A stretch of DNA of 64,000 nt from JAGLON01 sp041394985 (lineage in GTDB: Bacteria; Zixibacteria; MSB-5A5; GN15; JAAZOE01), in contig JAWLBI010000001.1 in the NCBI GenBank assembly GCA_041394985.1, forward strand, positions 2,418,001-2,482,000, given 5' to 3'. The translations under genes were made by a program, and so were the position numbers. The notes below the pieces were generated by a model that ran no database searches, was not told where the DNA came from, and saw only the letters and a program-made list of their open reading frames with translations. This document shows, in pieces, positions 23,785 to 33,365 of the stretch; within the stretch, counting starts at the first letter, position 1; the number at the start of each line of letters is the position of its first letter.

Positions 23785-24972
23785 ATGAATGCTTTTGAAA
23801 AATGGGGCGTGACTTCTCATGTCCTGAAACTGGAAAACTCGATTATTCGAGAAATCCTCAAATTGTCCGCGCAGCCGGGCATGATTTCGTTTGCGGGCGG
23901 ACTGCCCGCTCCGGAGATGTTCCCGGAAGCCGATTTGAAAGAGGCGGCGATTAGGGCGTGCGATACCTATCACGACAAAGCGCTGCAATACTCGCTGTCA
24001 ATGGGTGTACCGGAATTCCGCGAAGCGGTGGCCGAATTTTCGAAGAGCCAGGTTCCGGAAGCGAAGGCCGCGAATGTGATTATAACGTCCGGTTCGCAGC
24101 AGGGCTTGGATATCGTCGGCCGGGCGTTTTTGAACCCGGGCGACTATGTTATTTGTGAAGCGCCGACCTATGTCGGGGCGATTCAGGCTTTCAATTTCTA
24201 TCAGGCCAAGTATGAGACCGTCGATATGGACGAGTTCGGTATGATTACCGATCAGCTTGAGGAGAAGATAAAACGGGTCAAACCGAAATTCATCTATGTC
24301 GTGCCGAATTTCCAGAATCCGTCGGGCGTCACGATGTCGCTCAAGCGGCGTCTGCAGTTAATCGAAATCGCCAACCGTTACAATGTGCCGATTATCGACG
24401 ATAACCCGTATGGTGACCTGAGATTCGAGGGTGAGCCGGTGGCGTCGCTGCGGCAGTTGGGCGGCGATACCGTGATTTCGCTGATGACATTCTCGAAGAT
24501 TTGCGCGCCGGGATTCCGCATTGCCTGGTTGATGGCGCCGGAAGAAATCATGCCGGTGTTCGAGCGGGTGAAACAGGGCGGAGACCTTCATACGAGCACC
24601 TTCGGTCAATATGTCATGCTCGAGTACCTCAAGACGGGTAAACTTCAGGGACATATTCAGAAGATTATCAAATGTTATGGCGCTCGCCGCGATATCATGA
24701 TCAAGTCGATGAAGGAGTATTTCCCGCCGGAAGTCAAGTATGTCAAGCCGATGGGCGGATTGTTCCTATGGCTGAGATTGCCGAAGGGCATGTCGGGTAA
24801 GGAGCTGTTACCGAAGGCCCTGGCGGCGAAGGTCGCCTATGTCTACGGTTCTCCGTTCTTCCCGAATGGCGGCGGTGAGGATACCGTTCGCCTGAACTTC
24901 TCGAATGCCACCGACGAGGATCTCGTTGAGGGAATCAAGCGTCTGGGCGGCATTATTAAAGAGAATATGTAA
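23785..24972 (+). CDS. PLP-dependent aminotransferase, class I/II (2-aminoadipate/MocR-catalytic type)
   Basis: The 395 residues from ATG 23785 give the usual N-terminus (KLENSIIREILKLSAQPGMI); an in-frame ATG at 23746 would add 13 residues without a ribosome site. Conserved features: ISFAGGLPAPEMFP, YSLSMGVPEFREAV, SGSQQGLDIVGR, NFQNPSGVTMS, DDNPYGDLRF, the PLP lysine in TFSKICAPGFRIAW, and the substrate-binding Arg in TVRLNFSN. This resembles 2-aminoadipate/branched-chain aminotransferases of the LysN group. The exact substrate is open. It is followed by a terminator-like hairpin and then a DapF-like gene. Leader 23620-23784 shows nothing definite. Confidence 0.88.
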   Translation: MNAFEKWGVTSHVLKLENSIIREILKLSAQPGMISFAGGLPAPEMFPEADLKEAAIRACDTYHDKALQYSLSMGVPEFREAVAEFSKSQVPEAKAANVIITSGSQQGLDIVGRAFLNPGDYVICEAPTYVGAIQAFNFYQAKYETVDMDEFGMITDQLEEKIKRVKPKFIYVVPNFQNPSGVTMSLKRRLQLIEIANRYNVPIIDDNPYGDLRFEGEPVASLRQLGGDTVISLMTFSKICAPGFRIAWLMAPEEIMPVFERVKQGGDLHTSTFGQYVMLEYLKTGKLQGHIQKIIKCYGARRDIMIKSMKEYFPPEVKYVKPMGGLFLWLRLPKGMSGKELLPKALAAKVAYVYGSPFFPNGGGEDTVRLNFSNATDEDLVEGIKRLGGIIKENM

Positions 24973-25016
24973 GTCGAATTAGGCGAATTGGCGCCTGAAT
25001 TGAATCGGAAACTAAT

Positions 25017-25049
25017 AAGGCAGGGTCGAGCGGCCCTGCCTTTGTTGTT
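25017..25049 (+). terminator. Probable terminator
   Basis: AAGGCAGGG (25017-25025) pairs with CCCTGCCTT (25034-25042); the T run is broken by G (TTTGTTGTTG), so strength is uncertain. Confidence 0.65.
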
Positions 25050-25099
25050 GGATTTTTTTGTAGTCAAACGGACCCGATTGCCGTAGTTTGTCGGCTAAT

Positions 25100-25939
25100 A
25101 TGAAGATTGCATTTTCAAAATACCAGGCGCTGGGAAACAGTTTTATTGTCCTTGATGAGATTGTCGAAAACGGGCGATTGAAGCGGTTCGAAACACTGGC
25201 GCAGAAGATTTGTCATCCCACGCAGGGAATCGGCGCGGATGGGATATTGGTAGTCTCCGGGCAAAAGCCTGCCTATCGGGTAGATATTTACAATGCCGAC
25301 GGTAGTTGGGCTGAAAAGTCCGGCAACGGGATTCGCATTGCCGCGATGTTTTTGCTGAATAAGGGGCTTGTTTCTGAAAAAGAGGTGTCGCTGGAGACGG
25401 GATCCGGAACCTCGGTTATTCAATTCAAGGCGGGTTCGGATAAGAAGCGGGCTATCGGGGCATCATTGGGAAAGCCGGTGTTTGAGGCGGCGAAAATTCC
25501 GGTAAAAACTGAGTTAAAGTACTTCATCAATCAAACGCTGGAAATGGATAAACGGCAATTGATAGTGTCGGCCGTATCGGTCGGCAATCCGCATCTGATT
25601 TTGTTCTGCGATGATTTCGATTTTGACTGGCAGAGTATCGGAGCCGATCTGGAAGTGCACGATTTGTTTCCCAATCGTATCAATGTCGGATTCGTCTCGG
25701 TGAAGGATGCTGAGAATATTGATGTGCGCGATTTCGAGCGCGGTGTGGGGCCGACGGAATCATCCGGGACCGGCGCAGCGGCGGCGGTGGCGATAGCCGT
25801 AATGCGGGGGTTTACGGATCGAAAGGTCAATGTGCACACGCAGGCCGGAATATTGCAGGTTCTCTGGGACGATAAGACCGATGAGATTTCGATTCAGGGG
25901 CCGGTAGAATTTATCGGGGCCGGAGAATTCGAGGCCTGA
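25100..25939 (+). CDS. Diaminopimelate epimerase-like protein lacking both catalytic Cys
   Basis: The 279 residues have the DapF fold signature: YQALGNSFIVLD at the start, GADGILVV, NADGSWAEKSGNGIR, SVGNPHLILF and FERGVGPTESSGTGAAAAVA. In active DapF the two acid-base residues are Cys in CGNG and ACGTGA. Here both are Ser (Ser74 and Ser222), and the Glu of GxGET is Pro; the His of GNPH is kept. The codons are TCC and TCC, so selenocysteine recoding does not explain it. It may be a divergent isomerase, a non-racemising superfamily member, or an inactive paralogue. Start ATG 25100 is preferred to TTG 25088. It is 13 bases before an MFS gene. Confidence 0.85.
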   Translation: MKIAFSKYQALGNSFIVLDEIVENGRLKRFETLAQKICHPTQGIGADGILVVSGQKPAYRVDIYNADGSWAEKSGNGIRIAAMFLLNKGLVSEKEVSLETGSGTSVIQFKAGSDKKRAIGASLGKPVFEAAKIPVKTELKYFINQTLEMDKRQLIVSAVSVGNPHLILFCDDFDFDWQSIGADLEVHDLFPNRINVGFVSVKDAENIDVRDFERGVGPTESSGTGAAAAVAIAVMRGFTDRKVNVHTQAGILQVLWDDKTDEISIQGPVEFIGAGEFEA

Positions 25940-25952
25940 TGGGCCGGGGGCG

Positions 25953-27239
25953 ATGATAGCGCGGATTAAAAAAGGGGCGGCGGATTACATCCGGGATCTT
26001 CGGCTGTTGTCGCCGAATGCTCGCAAGTACCTTCTCGGGATGTTTTTTATCTCAATGACCTTTTCGTCATTTCAGTTGCTTCTCAATCTGTATTTGCGCG
26101 AGCGTGGATTCGGCGAGGCGGATATCGGATCGGTGCTGTCGGCAGGAGCAATCGGTATGACGATGGTGTCGGTGCCGGGGGCATTGATACTGAGTCGAGT
26201 GCGTCTCAAGCCGGTTCTTATTCTGGCCAACCTGGGGTATCCGGTGTTCGGACTGCTGGCCATTCATGCCGATCCGTATTGGGCGATTTGGTCGGCGTAT
26301 CTGTTTGCCGGGATGATGATGGCCTTTTTCCGGGTGGCATCGTCGCCGTTTTATATGCGAAATTCATCGCCGGTCGAGCGGCCATATTTGTTTTCGCTGT
26401 CGTTCGGAATAATGGTTTTTGCGGGATCGGTCGGGTCGTTTGCGATTGGGCATCTGGTGGAGTTTTTCGGTGAGTTATTTATGGTCGATTCCGTCGTGGC
26501 GCACCGGTATTCGATGATGGCGGGGATATCGATTTCGCTGTTCGCGCTGATTCCGTTCAGTTTATTGAAGATGCCGAAGAAGGTGCCGGAGGAAGAGCGA
26601 TTCCGGTTCGAGAATAAGGCCAATCGGCCGAAGACATCGGTACTCGTGCAGCTGGCACTGCCGTATTTTATAGTAGGCACCGGAGCGGGTATGATTATCC
26701 CGTTCCTCAATCTGTTTTTCCGGGATCGGTTCGGTCAGACTCCGGAGCAGATCGGGATTTATTTCGGTTTGGTTAACCTGACGATGTTTTTAGGAGTGAT
26801 GTCAGGGCCGGTGCTGGTGAAGCGAATCGGAATGGTGCGGACGATGGTCTATTCGCAGCTGGCATCGATTCCGTTTATGCTGGTGTTGGCGTACAGCATG
26901 TATTTTCCGCTCGTATTCGTAGCGTTTTTGATTCGCGGGGCATTGATGAATCTGGGTAATCCGATCGGGAATAATTTCGCGATGGAGATGGTGCCGAAGG
27001 CATTTCACAACCTGATGAACGCCATTCTGATGTTCGCGTGGACTTCGTCGTGGATGGTGTCGGCAAAGGTCGGCGGATGGCTGATTGAGGACTTCGGGTA
27101 TGAGTTGACACTGAATCTGGCGATTGTGCTGTATGTGGTATCGTCGGTCATGTACTTTTACTTCTTTCGGAAATCGGAACAGTATACGGCCAATGGGTTT
27201 ACGATTCGGGCCGATTACAAGCTGACCGGTCACGATTAA
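25953..27239 (+). CDS. Major facilitator superfamily transporter
   Basis: The 428 residues carry about 12 hydrophobic segments with a central hydrophilic loop (PKKVPEEERFRFENKANRPK, about 209-228) between the two six-helix halves. The N-terminal half has LLLNLYLRERGFGEADIGSV and the second half FLNLFFRDRFGQTPEQIGIY, the paired loop pattern of MFS carriers. GGGGG precedes the ATG. It shares its operon with the DapF-like gene. The substrate is not predictable; by family it could export drugs or take up small metabolites. Confidence 0.88.
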   Translation: MIARIKKGAADYIRDLRLLSPNARKYLLGMFFISMTFSSFQLLLNLYLRERGFGEADIGSVLSAGAIGMTMVSVPGALILSRVRLKPVLILANLGYPVFGLLAIHADPYWAIWSAYLFAGMMMAFFRVASSPFYMRNSSPVERPYLFSLSFGIMVFAGSVGSFAIGHLVEFFGELFMVDSVVAHRYSMMAGISISLFALIPFSLLKMPKKVPEEERFRFENKANRPKTSVLVQLALPYFIVGTGAGMIIPFLNLFFRDRFGQTPEQIGIYFGLVNLTMFLGVMSGPVLVKRIGMVRTMVYSQLASIPFMLVLAYSMYFPLVFVAFLIRGALMNLGNPIGNNFAMEMVPKAFHNLMNAILMFAWTSSWMVSAKVGGWLIEDFGYELTLNLAIVLYVVSSVMYFYFFRKSEQYTANGFTIRADYKLTGHD

Positions 27240-27300
27240 AACATTGCCTTGGCCGCTCGGGTTATATAGATTGGATGCTGGATTTTGAGGATTAGGCACG

Positions 27301-29070
27301 ATGGCAGATATATTTAAACAGTCGGTGGCAAAGGCTCTGGCCGAGGCGGTGCAAGGTGCATTTCCCGATTTGATTTCGGACATATGCTCGGCGTATGGTA
27401 TTGAACCGGATGGGCTGGCCGAATTTATCGAGGCGAAAGTAGAATATCCCAAGGACAGGTCCAAGGGGGATTTTGCCTTTCCGACGTTTTTGCTGGCCAA
27501 ACCGCTGAAGATGAAACCGCCGGAGATTGCGGCGGGACTGATGGCTCATTTGGATGCGAAACAGTTCGTACAGATCGGGCCGTATATAAATATGAATATG
27601 TCGCCGGGTGAGGCTGCCAGGGCCGTGTTGCCCGATGTGTTTTCGGCGGGGCATTCATATGGTAGTCAGGATTGCGGTACCGGGAAAACGATTGTCATCG
27701 ATTTTTCATCGCCGAATATCGCCAAGCCGTTCGGAATCGGGCATTTGCGGTCGACGGCCATCGGCAATTCGCTGTATCGGCTGTTCAAGAAGCTCGGTTA
27801 TAAAGTCGTCGGTATCAATCATCTGGGCGACTGGGGTACTCAGTTCGGGAAGATGATTGCAGCATATAAAAAGTGGGGTGACGAGGAGCGTCTGAAGGCC
27901 TCGCCGATCGATTATCTGCTCGAGTTATATGTCAGATTCCATAAAGAGGAAAAAGAGGATGCCGAGCTGGCCAATGCCGGGCAGTCGTGGTTCAAGCGGC
28001 TGGAAGAAGGCGACGATGAGGCCGTCCGGCTGTGGAAGCTGTTTAAGGACTTTTCTTTACAGGAATTCAGCCGCGTCTATGATTTGCTTGGCATCACATT
28101 TGATTATTATACCGGCGAATCGTTTTATAATGATAAGATGGAAGCGGCAATCGAGCGGCTGGAGAAGGCCGGGCTGACGAAGGAGTCGCAGGGGGCATTG
28201 GTTGTGGACCTCGAAGAGTACGGCATGAATCCGTGCCTATTGCGAAAGGCTGACGGGGCAACACTGTATGCGACTCGGGATATTGCCGGAATACTCTTTC
28301 GGCATCAGGAATACGGCTTCGATAAGGCGCTGTATGTCGTCGGGGCGTCTCAGGCCGAGCATTTCAAGCAGGTGTTCAAGGTGATCGAGCTTCTCGGCGA
28401 GTCGTATGCCAATGATCTGGTTCATGTGCCGTTCGGGTGGATTCGCTTCAACGATCAGGCGCTGTCGACTCGCGAGGGGAATGTCATTCTTCTCGATGAT
28501 GTCATCGGTACGGCGGTGAATCGGGTGACGGCGATTATTAAGGAGAAAAATCCGAATCTACCAAATCTGGATAAGACGGCCTTGCAGGTGGCGCTGGGTG
28601 CGATCATTTTTACCGACTTGTCCGTATCGAAGCATAAAGACGTTAATTTTGTCTGGGAAGAAGTGCTCAATTTCGAGGGCGCGACCGGGCCATATTTGCA
28701 GTACACGCATGCGCGGCTGTCGGCGTTGAAGCGGAAATTCGGGCAGGAAATATCCGGCGATGTGGATTTCGCTTTGTACGATTCGCCGGAAGAGAAGGCA
28801 TTGATTTTACAGGTTTATAAATTTAATCACACGATCGAGGCGGCGGCCGAGAAGTATGAGCCAAATATAATGGCGGTATATTTATTGGAGTTGGCGGCCG
28901 TGTTCAATCGGTTCTATCAGCGCAAGGATGCCGACGGGAAGTTGGTAAAGATCATCGATGAGGCGCATCCAAAGGAAACGAAAGCGCGGATGCTATTAGT
29001 TGAAGCCGTGCGGACGGTGATGTGTGAGGGGCTGCGATTGATGGGTATTGAAGCCCCGGAAGAGATGTAG
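27301..29070 (+). CDS. argS: Arginyl-tRNA synthetase
   Basis: Charges tRNA-Arg in the cytoplasm. The 589 residues show the N-terminal Arg-S additional domain, the class I HIGH-like motif in SSPNIAKPFGIGHLRSTAIG (about 139-158), GDWGTQFGKMI, the ADGATLYATRDIAG stretch, STREGNVILLDDV in place of a classical KMSKS, and the DALR anticodon domain at the C-terminus (LQYTHARLSALKRK; VEAVRTVMCEGLRLMGIEAP). The length is typical. It heads a run of shikimate genes, starting 8 bases before aroA. Confidence 0.97.
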   Translation: MADIFKQSVAKALAEAVQGAFPDLISDICSAYGIEPDGLAEFIEAKVEYPKDRSKGDFAFPTFLLAKPLKMKPPEIAAGLMAHLDAKQFVQIGPYINMNMSPGEAARAVLPDVFSAGHSYGSQDCGTGKTIVIDFSSPNIAKPFGIGHLRSTAIGNSLYRLFKKLGYKVVGINHLGDWGTQFGKMIAAYKKWGDEERLKASPIDYLLELYVRFHKEEKEDAELANAGQSWFKRLEEGDDEAVRLWKLFKDFSLQEFSRVYDLLGITFDYYTGESFYNDKMEAAIERLEKAGLTKESQGALVVDLEEYGMNPCLLRKADGATLYATRDIAGILFRHQEYGFDKALYVVGASQAEHFKQVFKVIELLGESYANDLVHVPFGWIRFNDQALSTREGNVILLDDVIGTAVNRVTAIIKEKNPNLPNLDKTALQVALGAIIFTDLSVSKHKDVNFVWEEVLNFEGATGPYLQYTHARLSALKRKFGQEISGDVDFALYDSPEEKALILQVYKFNHTIEAAAEKYEPNIMAVYLLELAAVFNRFYQRKDADGKLVKIIDEAHPKETKARMLLVEAVRTVMCEGLRLMGIEAPEEM

Positions 29071-29078
29071 AAGAGAGC

Positions 29079-30437
29079 ATGAGTGAAATTATAATAAAGA
29101 AAGCGAAGAAACTCCAGGGCGCACCGAAGATGCCGGGCGATAAATCGATATCGCATCGGGCAGCGATTTTGTCGCTGTTGTGCGCCGAGCGGGTGACGAT
29201 TGAGAATTATTCTCCGGCGGCTGACTGCAAATCGACACTGAATGCGGTGAAGCAGTTAGGTGCGGGAGTGAAAGAGGAAAACGGCAAAGTCGTGATTTCA
29301 CCGCCGTTGGGCGGCGGGATTATCGAACCGGAATCTCCGATTGACTGCGGCAATTCCGGTACGACGATGCGGTTGTTAGCAGGGCTTCTGGCCGGTGCCG
29401 ATATCAATGCGACGCTGACCGGAGATGAATCGTTGTCGAAGAGGCCGATGAAGCGGATAATAGAGCCTCTGAAGCTGATGAATGCGGAAATTGCCGGAAG
29501 TGAAGAGGGAACGGCTCCGTTATCGATACAGCCGGCGACACTGGTTCCGATCGATTACACGATGCCGGTTGCCTCGGCTCAGGTGAAGTCAGCAATATTG
29601 TTGGCCGGAGCGTCGGCTCGGACAAAGGTCACCGTACGCGAAAAAATAATCGCTCGCGATCATACCGAGCGGATGCTGCAGAGCCTGGGGGCGGATTTAC
29701 AGGTTGATACCGTAAAGCCGGAAGTCGTTGATGATCCGGATGATCCGAGGAAAAAGATTCGCAAACTGCCGACCGAGAAATACAAGGCGGCGATTACGCT
29801 GGATGTCGGCGGCAAGTTGTCGGGCGGCGAGATAATCGTGCCGGGGGATTTTTCGACGGCGGCGTTTTTCATCGGGGCGGCTCTGATGATACGCGGGAGT
29901 CATCTGATTTTGAAAGATGTCGGCGTGAATAACACTCGGACCGGATTTTTAACCGTGTTGAAACAGATGGGCGCCGAGATTGAACTCAAGAATCGCCGCG
30001 ATATCGGCAACGAGCCGGTGGCGGATATTGAAGTTGTCCATAGTAAGCTGAAGCCTCGGAAGATTTCCGGAGATATCATTCCCAAGCTGATAGATGAGAT
30101 ACCGATTCTGGCATTGATCGCGGCATCGCTCGATGGAACGACGGTCATTCGGGATGCGGAAGAATTGCGGGTCAAGGAGTGCGACCGGATACATGCCATC
30201 GCCGAGAATCTCATGCGAATGGGCGTCAAGGTCGGGGAATTCCCGGATGGATTGGCGATTGAAGGGCATGGAGAATTGGAAGGGGCGGAAATCGACACGT
30301 TCGGCGATCATCGTATTGCGATGGCATTCGGTGCGGCAGGACTGGCGGCACATGGCGGAGTCAAGATTTCCGATGCCGAGGTGGTCGATATTTCCTGTCC
30401 GGGATATTTTTCATTATTGGAAGGATTGCGCGCCTGA
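29079..30437 (+). CDS. aroA: 3-phosphoshikimate 1-carboxyvinyltransferase (EPSP synthase)
   Basis: Joins phosphoenolpyruvate to shikimate 3-phosphate, the sixth step of the shikimate pathway. The 452 residues include PGDKSISHRAAILS (about 20-33), DCGNSGTTMRLLAGLLAG, PVASAQVKSAILLAG, the RIKECDR-like RVKECDRIHAIAENL, and DTFGDHRIAMAFG near the C-terminus. The spacing in LAG-A keeps the Ala/Gly position typical of class I/II; I do not attempt inhibitor-class assignment. Its stop overlaps the aroE start (TGATG), indicating coupling. Confidence 0.97.
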   Translation: MSEIIIKKAKKLQGAPKMPGDKSISHRAAILSLLCAERVTIENYSPAADCKSTLNAVKQLGAGVKEENGKVVISPPLGGGIIEPESPIDCGNSGTTMRLLAGLLAGADINATLTGDESLSKRPMKRIIEPLKLMNAEIAGSEEGTAPLSIQPATLVPIDYTMPVASAQVKSAILLAGASARTKVTVREKIIARDHTERMLQSLGADLQVDTVKPEVVDDPDDPRKKIRKLPTEKYKAAITLDVGGKLSGGEIIVPGDFSTAAFFIGAALMIRGSHLILKDVGVNNTRTGFLTVLKQMGAEIELKNRRDIGNEPVADIEVVHSKLKPRKISGDIIPKLIDEIPILALIAASLDGTTVIRDAEELRVKECDRIHAIAENLMRMGVKVGEFPDGLAIEGHGELEGAEIDTFGDHRIAMAFGAAGLAAHGGVKISDAEVVDISCPGYFSLLEGLRA

Positions 30438-31288
30438 TGTCGAAACCGTTTCGAGGAGCCCTGTTGGGGCGGCATATCGGCTATTCACTGTCGGCCGAAA
30501 TATTCGGCCGCATGTACGAGTTGCTCGATATCGACGGAACATTCGAGATGTTTGATGTCGCCTCGGAGGAACTCGATAGCGCATTGATTCGGCTGCGGGA
30601 ATTCGACGGGTTTTCGGTGACGGTTCCTTATAAGGAAGCGGTTATCGCGCATCTTGATCGAATGGATGCAGTAGCGACGGCAATCGGAGCTGTTAATTCC
30701 GTGTCGTGTGATAGTGGAAATCTGACAGGGTATAATACCGACTGGCAGGGATTTTTACATCCGTTGCAGGATAAAATTCAAGGTGGGGATCGTATTACTG
30801 TCATCGGCAACGGCGGGGCGGCTCGGGCTGTTGTCTGGGCATTGCTGACTGCGTATCCTGAGGTACTGGTGACGATTGCCGGGCGGGATATGGAAAAATC
30901 GAATAGATTGGCGGAGCGACTCGTGACACTGGATAAGGCGTACGGCGCACGGATGGCGTGCGTGGCAATCGATGGGCTCGCCGCGATTGAAGCGGAAATA
31001 GCCGTCAACTGCACGCCGGTAGGAAGTTCTTGTTCGCCGGAGATTTCCCCGGTGCCTGAATCGTGTGATATTTCGGGCGTGAGAATCGCGTATGACCTTG
31101 GATATGTGCCGGAAGAGACGGGATTTTTGCGGCATATGAGCGAATCCGGATGCGAAGCGATTAACGGTTTGCCGATGCTGGTGCATCAGGCGGCGGCATC
31201 GCTCGCGGTGTGGCGGAAGCAGAAATTGGATATTGAAGAGATTGCGAGAGTAGTATTGACCGACGTCTCGGGCGTCAACAGGTGTTAA
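30437..31288 (+). CDS. aroE: Shikimate dehydrogenase
   Basis: Reduces 3-dehydroshikimate with NADPH. The 283 residues include the N-terminal substrate site (LGRHIGYSLSAEIF), GFSVTVPYKEAVIAHLD with the catalytic Lys, GAVNSV, GYNTDWQGF with the catalytic Asp, the nucleotide fold VIGNGGAARAVVWAL, and NCTPVGS. It starts one base inside the aroA stop. It sits with aroA, aroK, aroB and aroQ, so five of the seven shikimate steps are clustered; DAHP synthase and chorismate synthase are not in this window. Confidence 0.96.
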   Translation: MSKPFRGALLGRHIGYSLSAEIFGRMYELLDIDGTFEMFDVASEELDSALIRLREFDGFSVTVPYKEAVIAHLDRMDAVATAIGAVNSVSCDSGNLTGYNTDWQGFLHPLQDKIQGGDRITVIGNGGAARAVVWALLTAYPEVLVTIAGRDMEKSNRLAERLVTLDKAYGARMACVAIDGLAAIEAEIAVNCTPVGSSCSPEISPVPESCDISGVRIAYDLGYVPEETGFLRHMSESGCEAINGLPMLVHQAAASLAVWRKQKLDIEEIARVVLTDVSGVNRC

Positions 31289-31303
31289 CAGAGGAGTAGT
31301 GTT

Positions 31304-31858
31304 ATGGCGACTGAAATGCCGGAAATAATTTTCTTATGCGGCTTTTCCGGATCCGGTAAGACGGAGGTCGGCGAGATTCTGGCCAATAAGCTGAAATATA
31401 ATTTTACCGATACGGACGAGGTTGTCGAGGGGCAAACGAATAAATCGATTCCCGAAATATTCGCGCAGATGGGAGAGCATCGGTTTCGCTTCATGGAAAA
31501 CGATGTGATGCGCATGGCGATGCAGCGGCCGCCTCATGTGATATCGCTCGGCGGCGGGACGATTCAATCGGCCCAGGTATTGGAGTATGTCAAAACATAC
31601 GGTTTTCTCGTATTTCTTGAGACAAGTGTCGAGAACATTTATGAGCGGTTGCAGGGAAGCCACATGCGGCCGCTTCTCCAGATGGTCGCGAAGAACAGTG
31701 ATGATCCGGAGAAGGCAATCAAGGAGCGAATCGAGCGGTTGTATGCGGAGCGCGTGAAATATTTTGACGAGGCGGATGCCCGCGTATCCACGGATGGTAA
31801 GTCAAGCGAAGAGGTCGCTTGCGAAATAGAGGAATTGCTTAAAAAGGATGACGCGTAA
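31304..31858 (+). CDS. aroK: Shikimate kinase
   Basis: Phosphorylates shikimate with ATP. The 184 residues contain P-loop GFSGSGKTEV (13-22), DTDEVVEGQTNKSIPEIFA with the Asp pair contacting Mg and shikimate, and ISLGGGTIQS. The lid region has SHMRPLLQM with the conserved Arg. GAGGAG lies upstream of the ATG. The last 11 bases overlap aroB. Confidence 0.95.
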   Translation: MATEMPEIIFLCGFSGSGKTEVGEILANKLKYNFTDTDEVVEGQTNKSIPEIFAQMGEHRFRFMENDVMRMAMQRPPHVISLGGGTIQSAQVLEYVKTYGFLVFLETSVENIYERLQGSHMRPLLQMVAKNSDDPEKAIKERIERLYAERVKYFDEADARVSTDGKSSEEVACEIEELLKKDDA

Positions 31859-32933
31859 CCGATTCAGTGTCAAGACGCCGGCGGGGACGTACCCTGTCGT
31901 TATCGGACCGGATAAATCATTAATGCAGTCATTGCTGCGCGAGTCGCACAATGTCGTCATTGTATCGAATCCGACCGTTTTCGCATTGCACGGCAATCTT
32001 TTTCGGCAGCGGTTTTTACCTCAGGATAAAGATATCCACAGTATCGTCATCGGTGAAGGCGAGCGGTATAAGTCTCGGACGACGGTCGAGAAGCTGTATG
32101 ATCAGTTTTTCGATGTGAATCTGTCGCGCAAAGACACGGTGATAGCATTCGGCGGCGGCGCGGTCGGCGATACGGCAGGATTCGCGGCCGCGACGTTCAA
32201 ACGAGGTGTGCGGCTGATACAGGCGCCGACATCGCTTCTGGCCATGGTGGATTCATCGATCGGCGGAAAGGTGGGTATTAATCATCGGCAGGGAAAGAAT
32301 CTTATCGGTTTGTTTTATCAGCCGAAGGCGGTTATTATCGACCGGCTCTGGACGGAGACGCTGGACGAGCGGGAATTTCTGAGCGGGCTGGGAGAAATCG
32401 TCAAGGTCGGATTTCTGTCGAGTAAAAAGTTTTTGGATCAGGTGTGCGCGTTGCCGATAGGAAATTCCAGGCCGTTGTTTTCGGCCGCGGTCGAGGCGAT
32501 GAAATTCAAATCACGAATCGTTGCGCAGGATGTGAACGATAACGGTTTGCGGATGATATTGAATTTCGGGCATACGTTCGCGCATGCGATCGAAAAGGTC
32601 GAGGGATACAAGAGATATCGGCACGGTGAGGCAGTGCTGGCCGGGATAGTCGGGGCATTGTATTTATCGCACGCGGAGAGGCGGTTGACGAAGGCGAATC
32701 TATTGCATGGATTGGAAGTATTGCGGCCGCTCATCGAGCGGTTAAAACCGTTAAAAAAGAGCCCTGATGATTATGTATCGCCAATGGCGGTCGATAAGAA
32801 AAATAGCGGCGGCAAGAATATGTTCGTGCTGCTCGATGATATCGGCAAACCGGTCGTGAAGCCGGTAGTGTCTCGGAGCAAGATTCTGGATGCGACCGCA
32901 TTCATGCTTAATGTGGTGAATAGGAAGCGATGA
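31848..32933 (+). CDS. aroB: 3-dehydroquinate synthase
   Basis: Cyclises DAHP to 3-dehydroquinate using NAD and a divalent metal. The 361 residues show VIGEGERYKSRTTVEKLYD, AFGGGAVGDTAGFAAATFKR, QAPTSLLAMVDSSIGGKVGI, LSGLGEIVKVG (metal Glu), and NFGHTFAHAIEK (metal His). The ATG lies inside the end of aroK (11-base overlap) and the stop overlaps aroQ by 4 bases (ATGA). The sequence is a complete and typical member. Confidence 0.97.
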   Translation: MTRNRFSVKTPAGTYPVVIGPDKSLMQSLLRESHNVVIVSNPTVFALHGNLFRQRFLPQDKDIHSIVIGEGERYKSRTTVEKLYDQFFDVNLSRKDTVIAFGGGAVGDTAGFAAATFKRGVRLIQAPTSLLAMVDSSIGGKVGINHRQGKNLIGLFYQPKAVIIDRLWTETLDEREFLSGLGEIVKVGFLSSKKFLDQVCALPIGNSRPLFSAAVEAMKFKSRIVAQDVNDNGLRMILNFGHTFAHAIEKVEGYKRYRHGEAVLAGIVGALYLSHAERRLTKANLLHGLEVLRPLIERLKPLKKSPDDYVSPMAVDKKNSGGKNMFVLLDDIGKPVVKPVVSRSKILDATAFMLNVVNRKR

Positions 32934-33355
32934 AAGCGATTCTGTTAATCAACGGTCCCAATCTGAATATGCTCGGCAAGCGCGAGCCCGATATTTACGG
33001 GAAGCAATCTTTGCGCGACGTCGAGGAGATGGTGATTCATGCGGCGCAGCAGACCGGGATCGAAGTACTGCCGTTTCAGAGCAATCATGAAGGCGCGATT
33101 ATTGATTTCATCCAGGAAAACTATGAGCGGGCGGCGGGGATAATCATAAACCCCGGCGCGTTGACGCATTACAGCTATGCCCTGCACGATTGCCTGGCGG
33201 GTACCGGGTTATCGGTGATAGAAGTGCATATCTCGGATATCAATAATAGAGAAGAGTGGCGAAAAAAATCGGTTATTCGGGATGTGTGCGCTGAAGTTAT
33301 TTCCGGGCGGGGAGTCGAAGGATATCTTCTGGCCTTGAAACATTTCACAGATTAA
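32930..33355 (+). CDS. aroQ: 3-dehydroquinate dehydratase, type II
   Basis: Dehydrates 3-dehydroquinate. The 141 residues are typical of the dodecameric type II enzyme: NGPNLNMLGKREPDIYG with the catalytic Tyr in the lid, FQSNHEGAIIDFIQE, INPGALTHYSYALHDCL, and EVHISDINNREEWRKKSVI with the catalytic His. Coupled to aroB by ATGA. The following gene starts 10 bases later. Confidence 0.97.
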   Translation: MKAILLINGPNLNMLGKREPDIYGKQSLRDVEEMVIHAAQQTGIEVLPFQSNHEGAIIDFIQENYERAAGIIINPGALTHYSYALHDCLAGTGLSVIEVHISDINNREEWRKKSVIRDVCAEVISGRGVEGYLLALKHFTD

Positions 33356-33365
33356 AGAGGGATGT

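Noticed and set aside
25100..25939. Selenocysteine as an explanation for the missing Cys residues in the DapF-like protein
   Set aside because: Both positions are TCC (Ser) codons, not TGA.
26802..27500. 232-codon - strand open frame across the MFS/argS junction
   Set aside because: Antisense to two well-supported genes; His/Arg/Pro-rich shadow composition.
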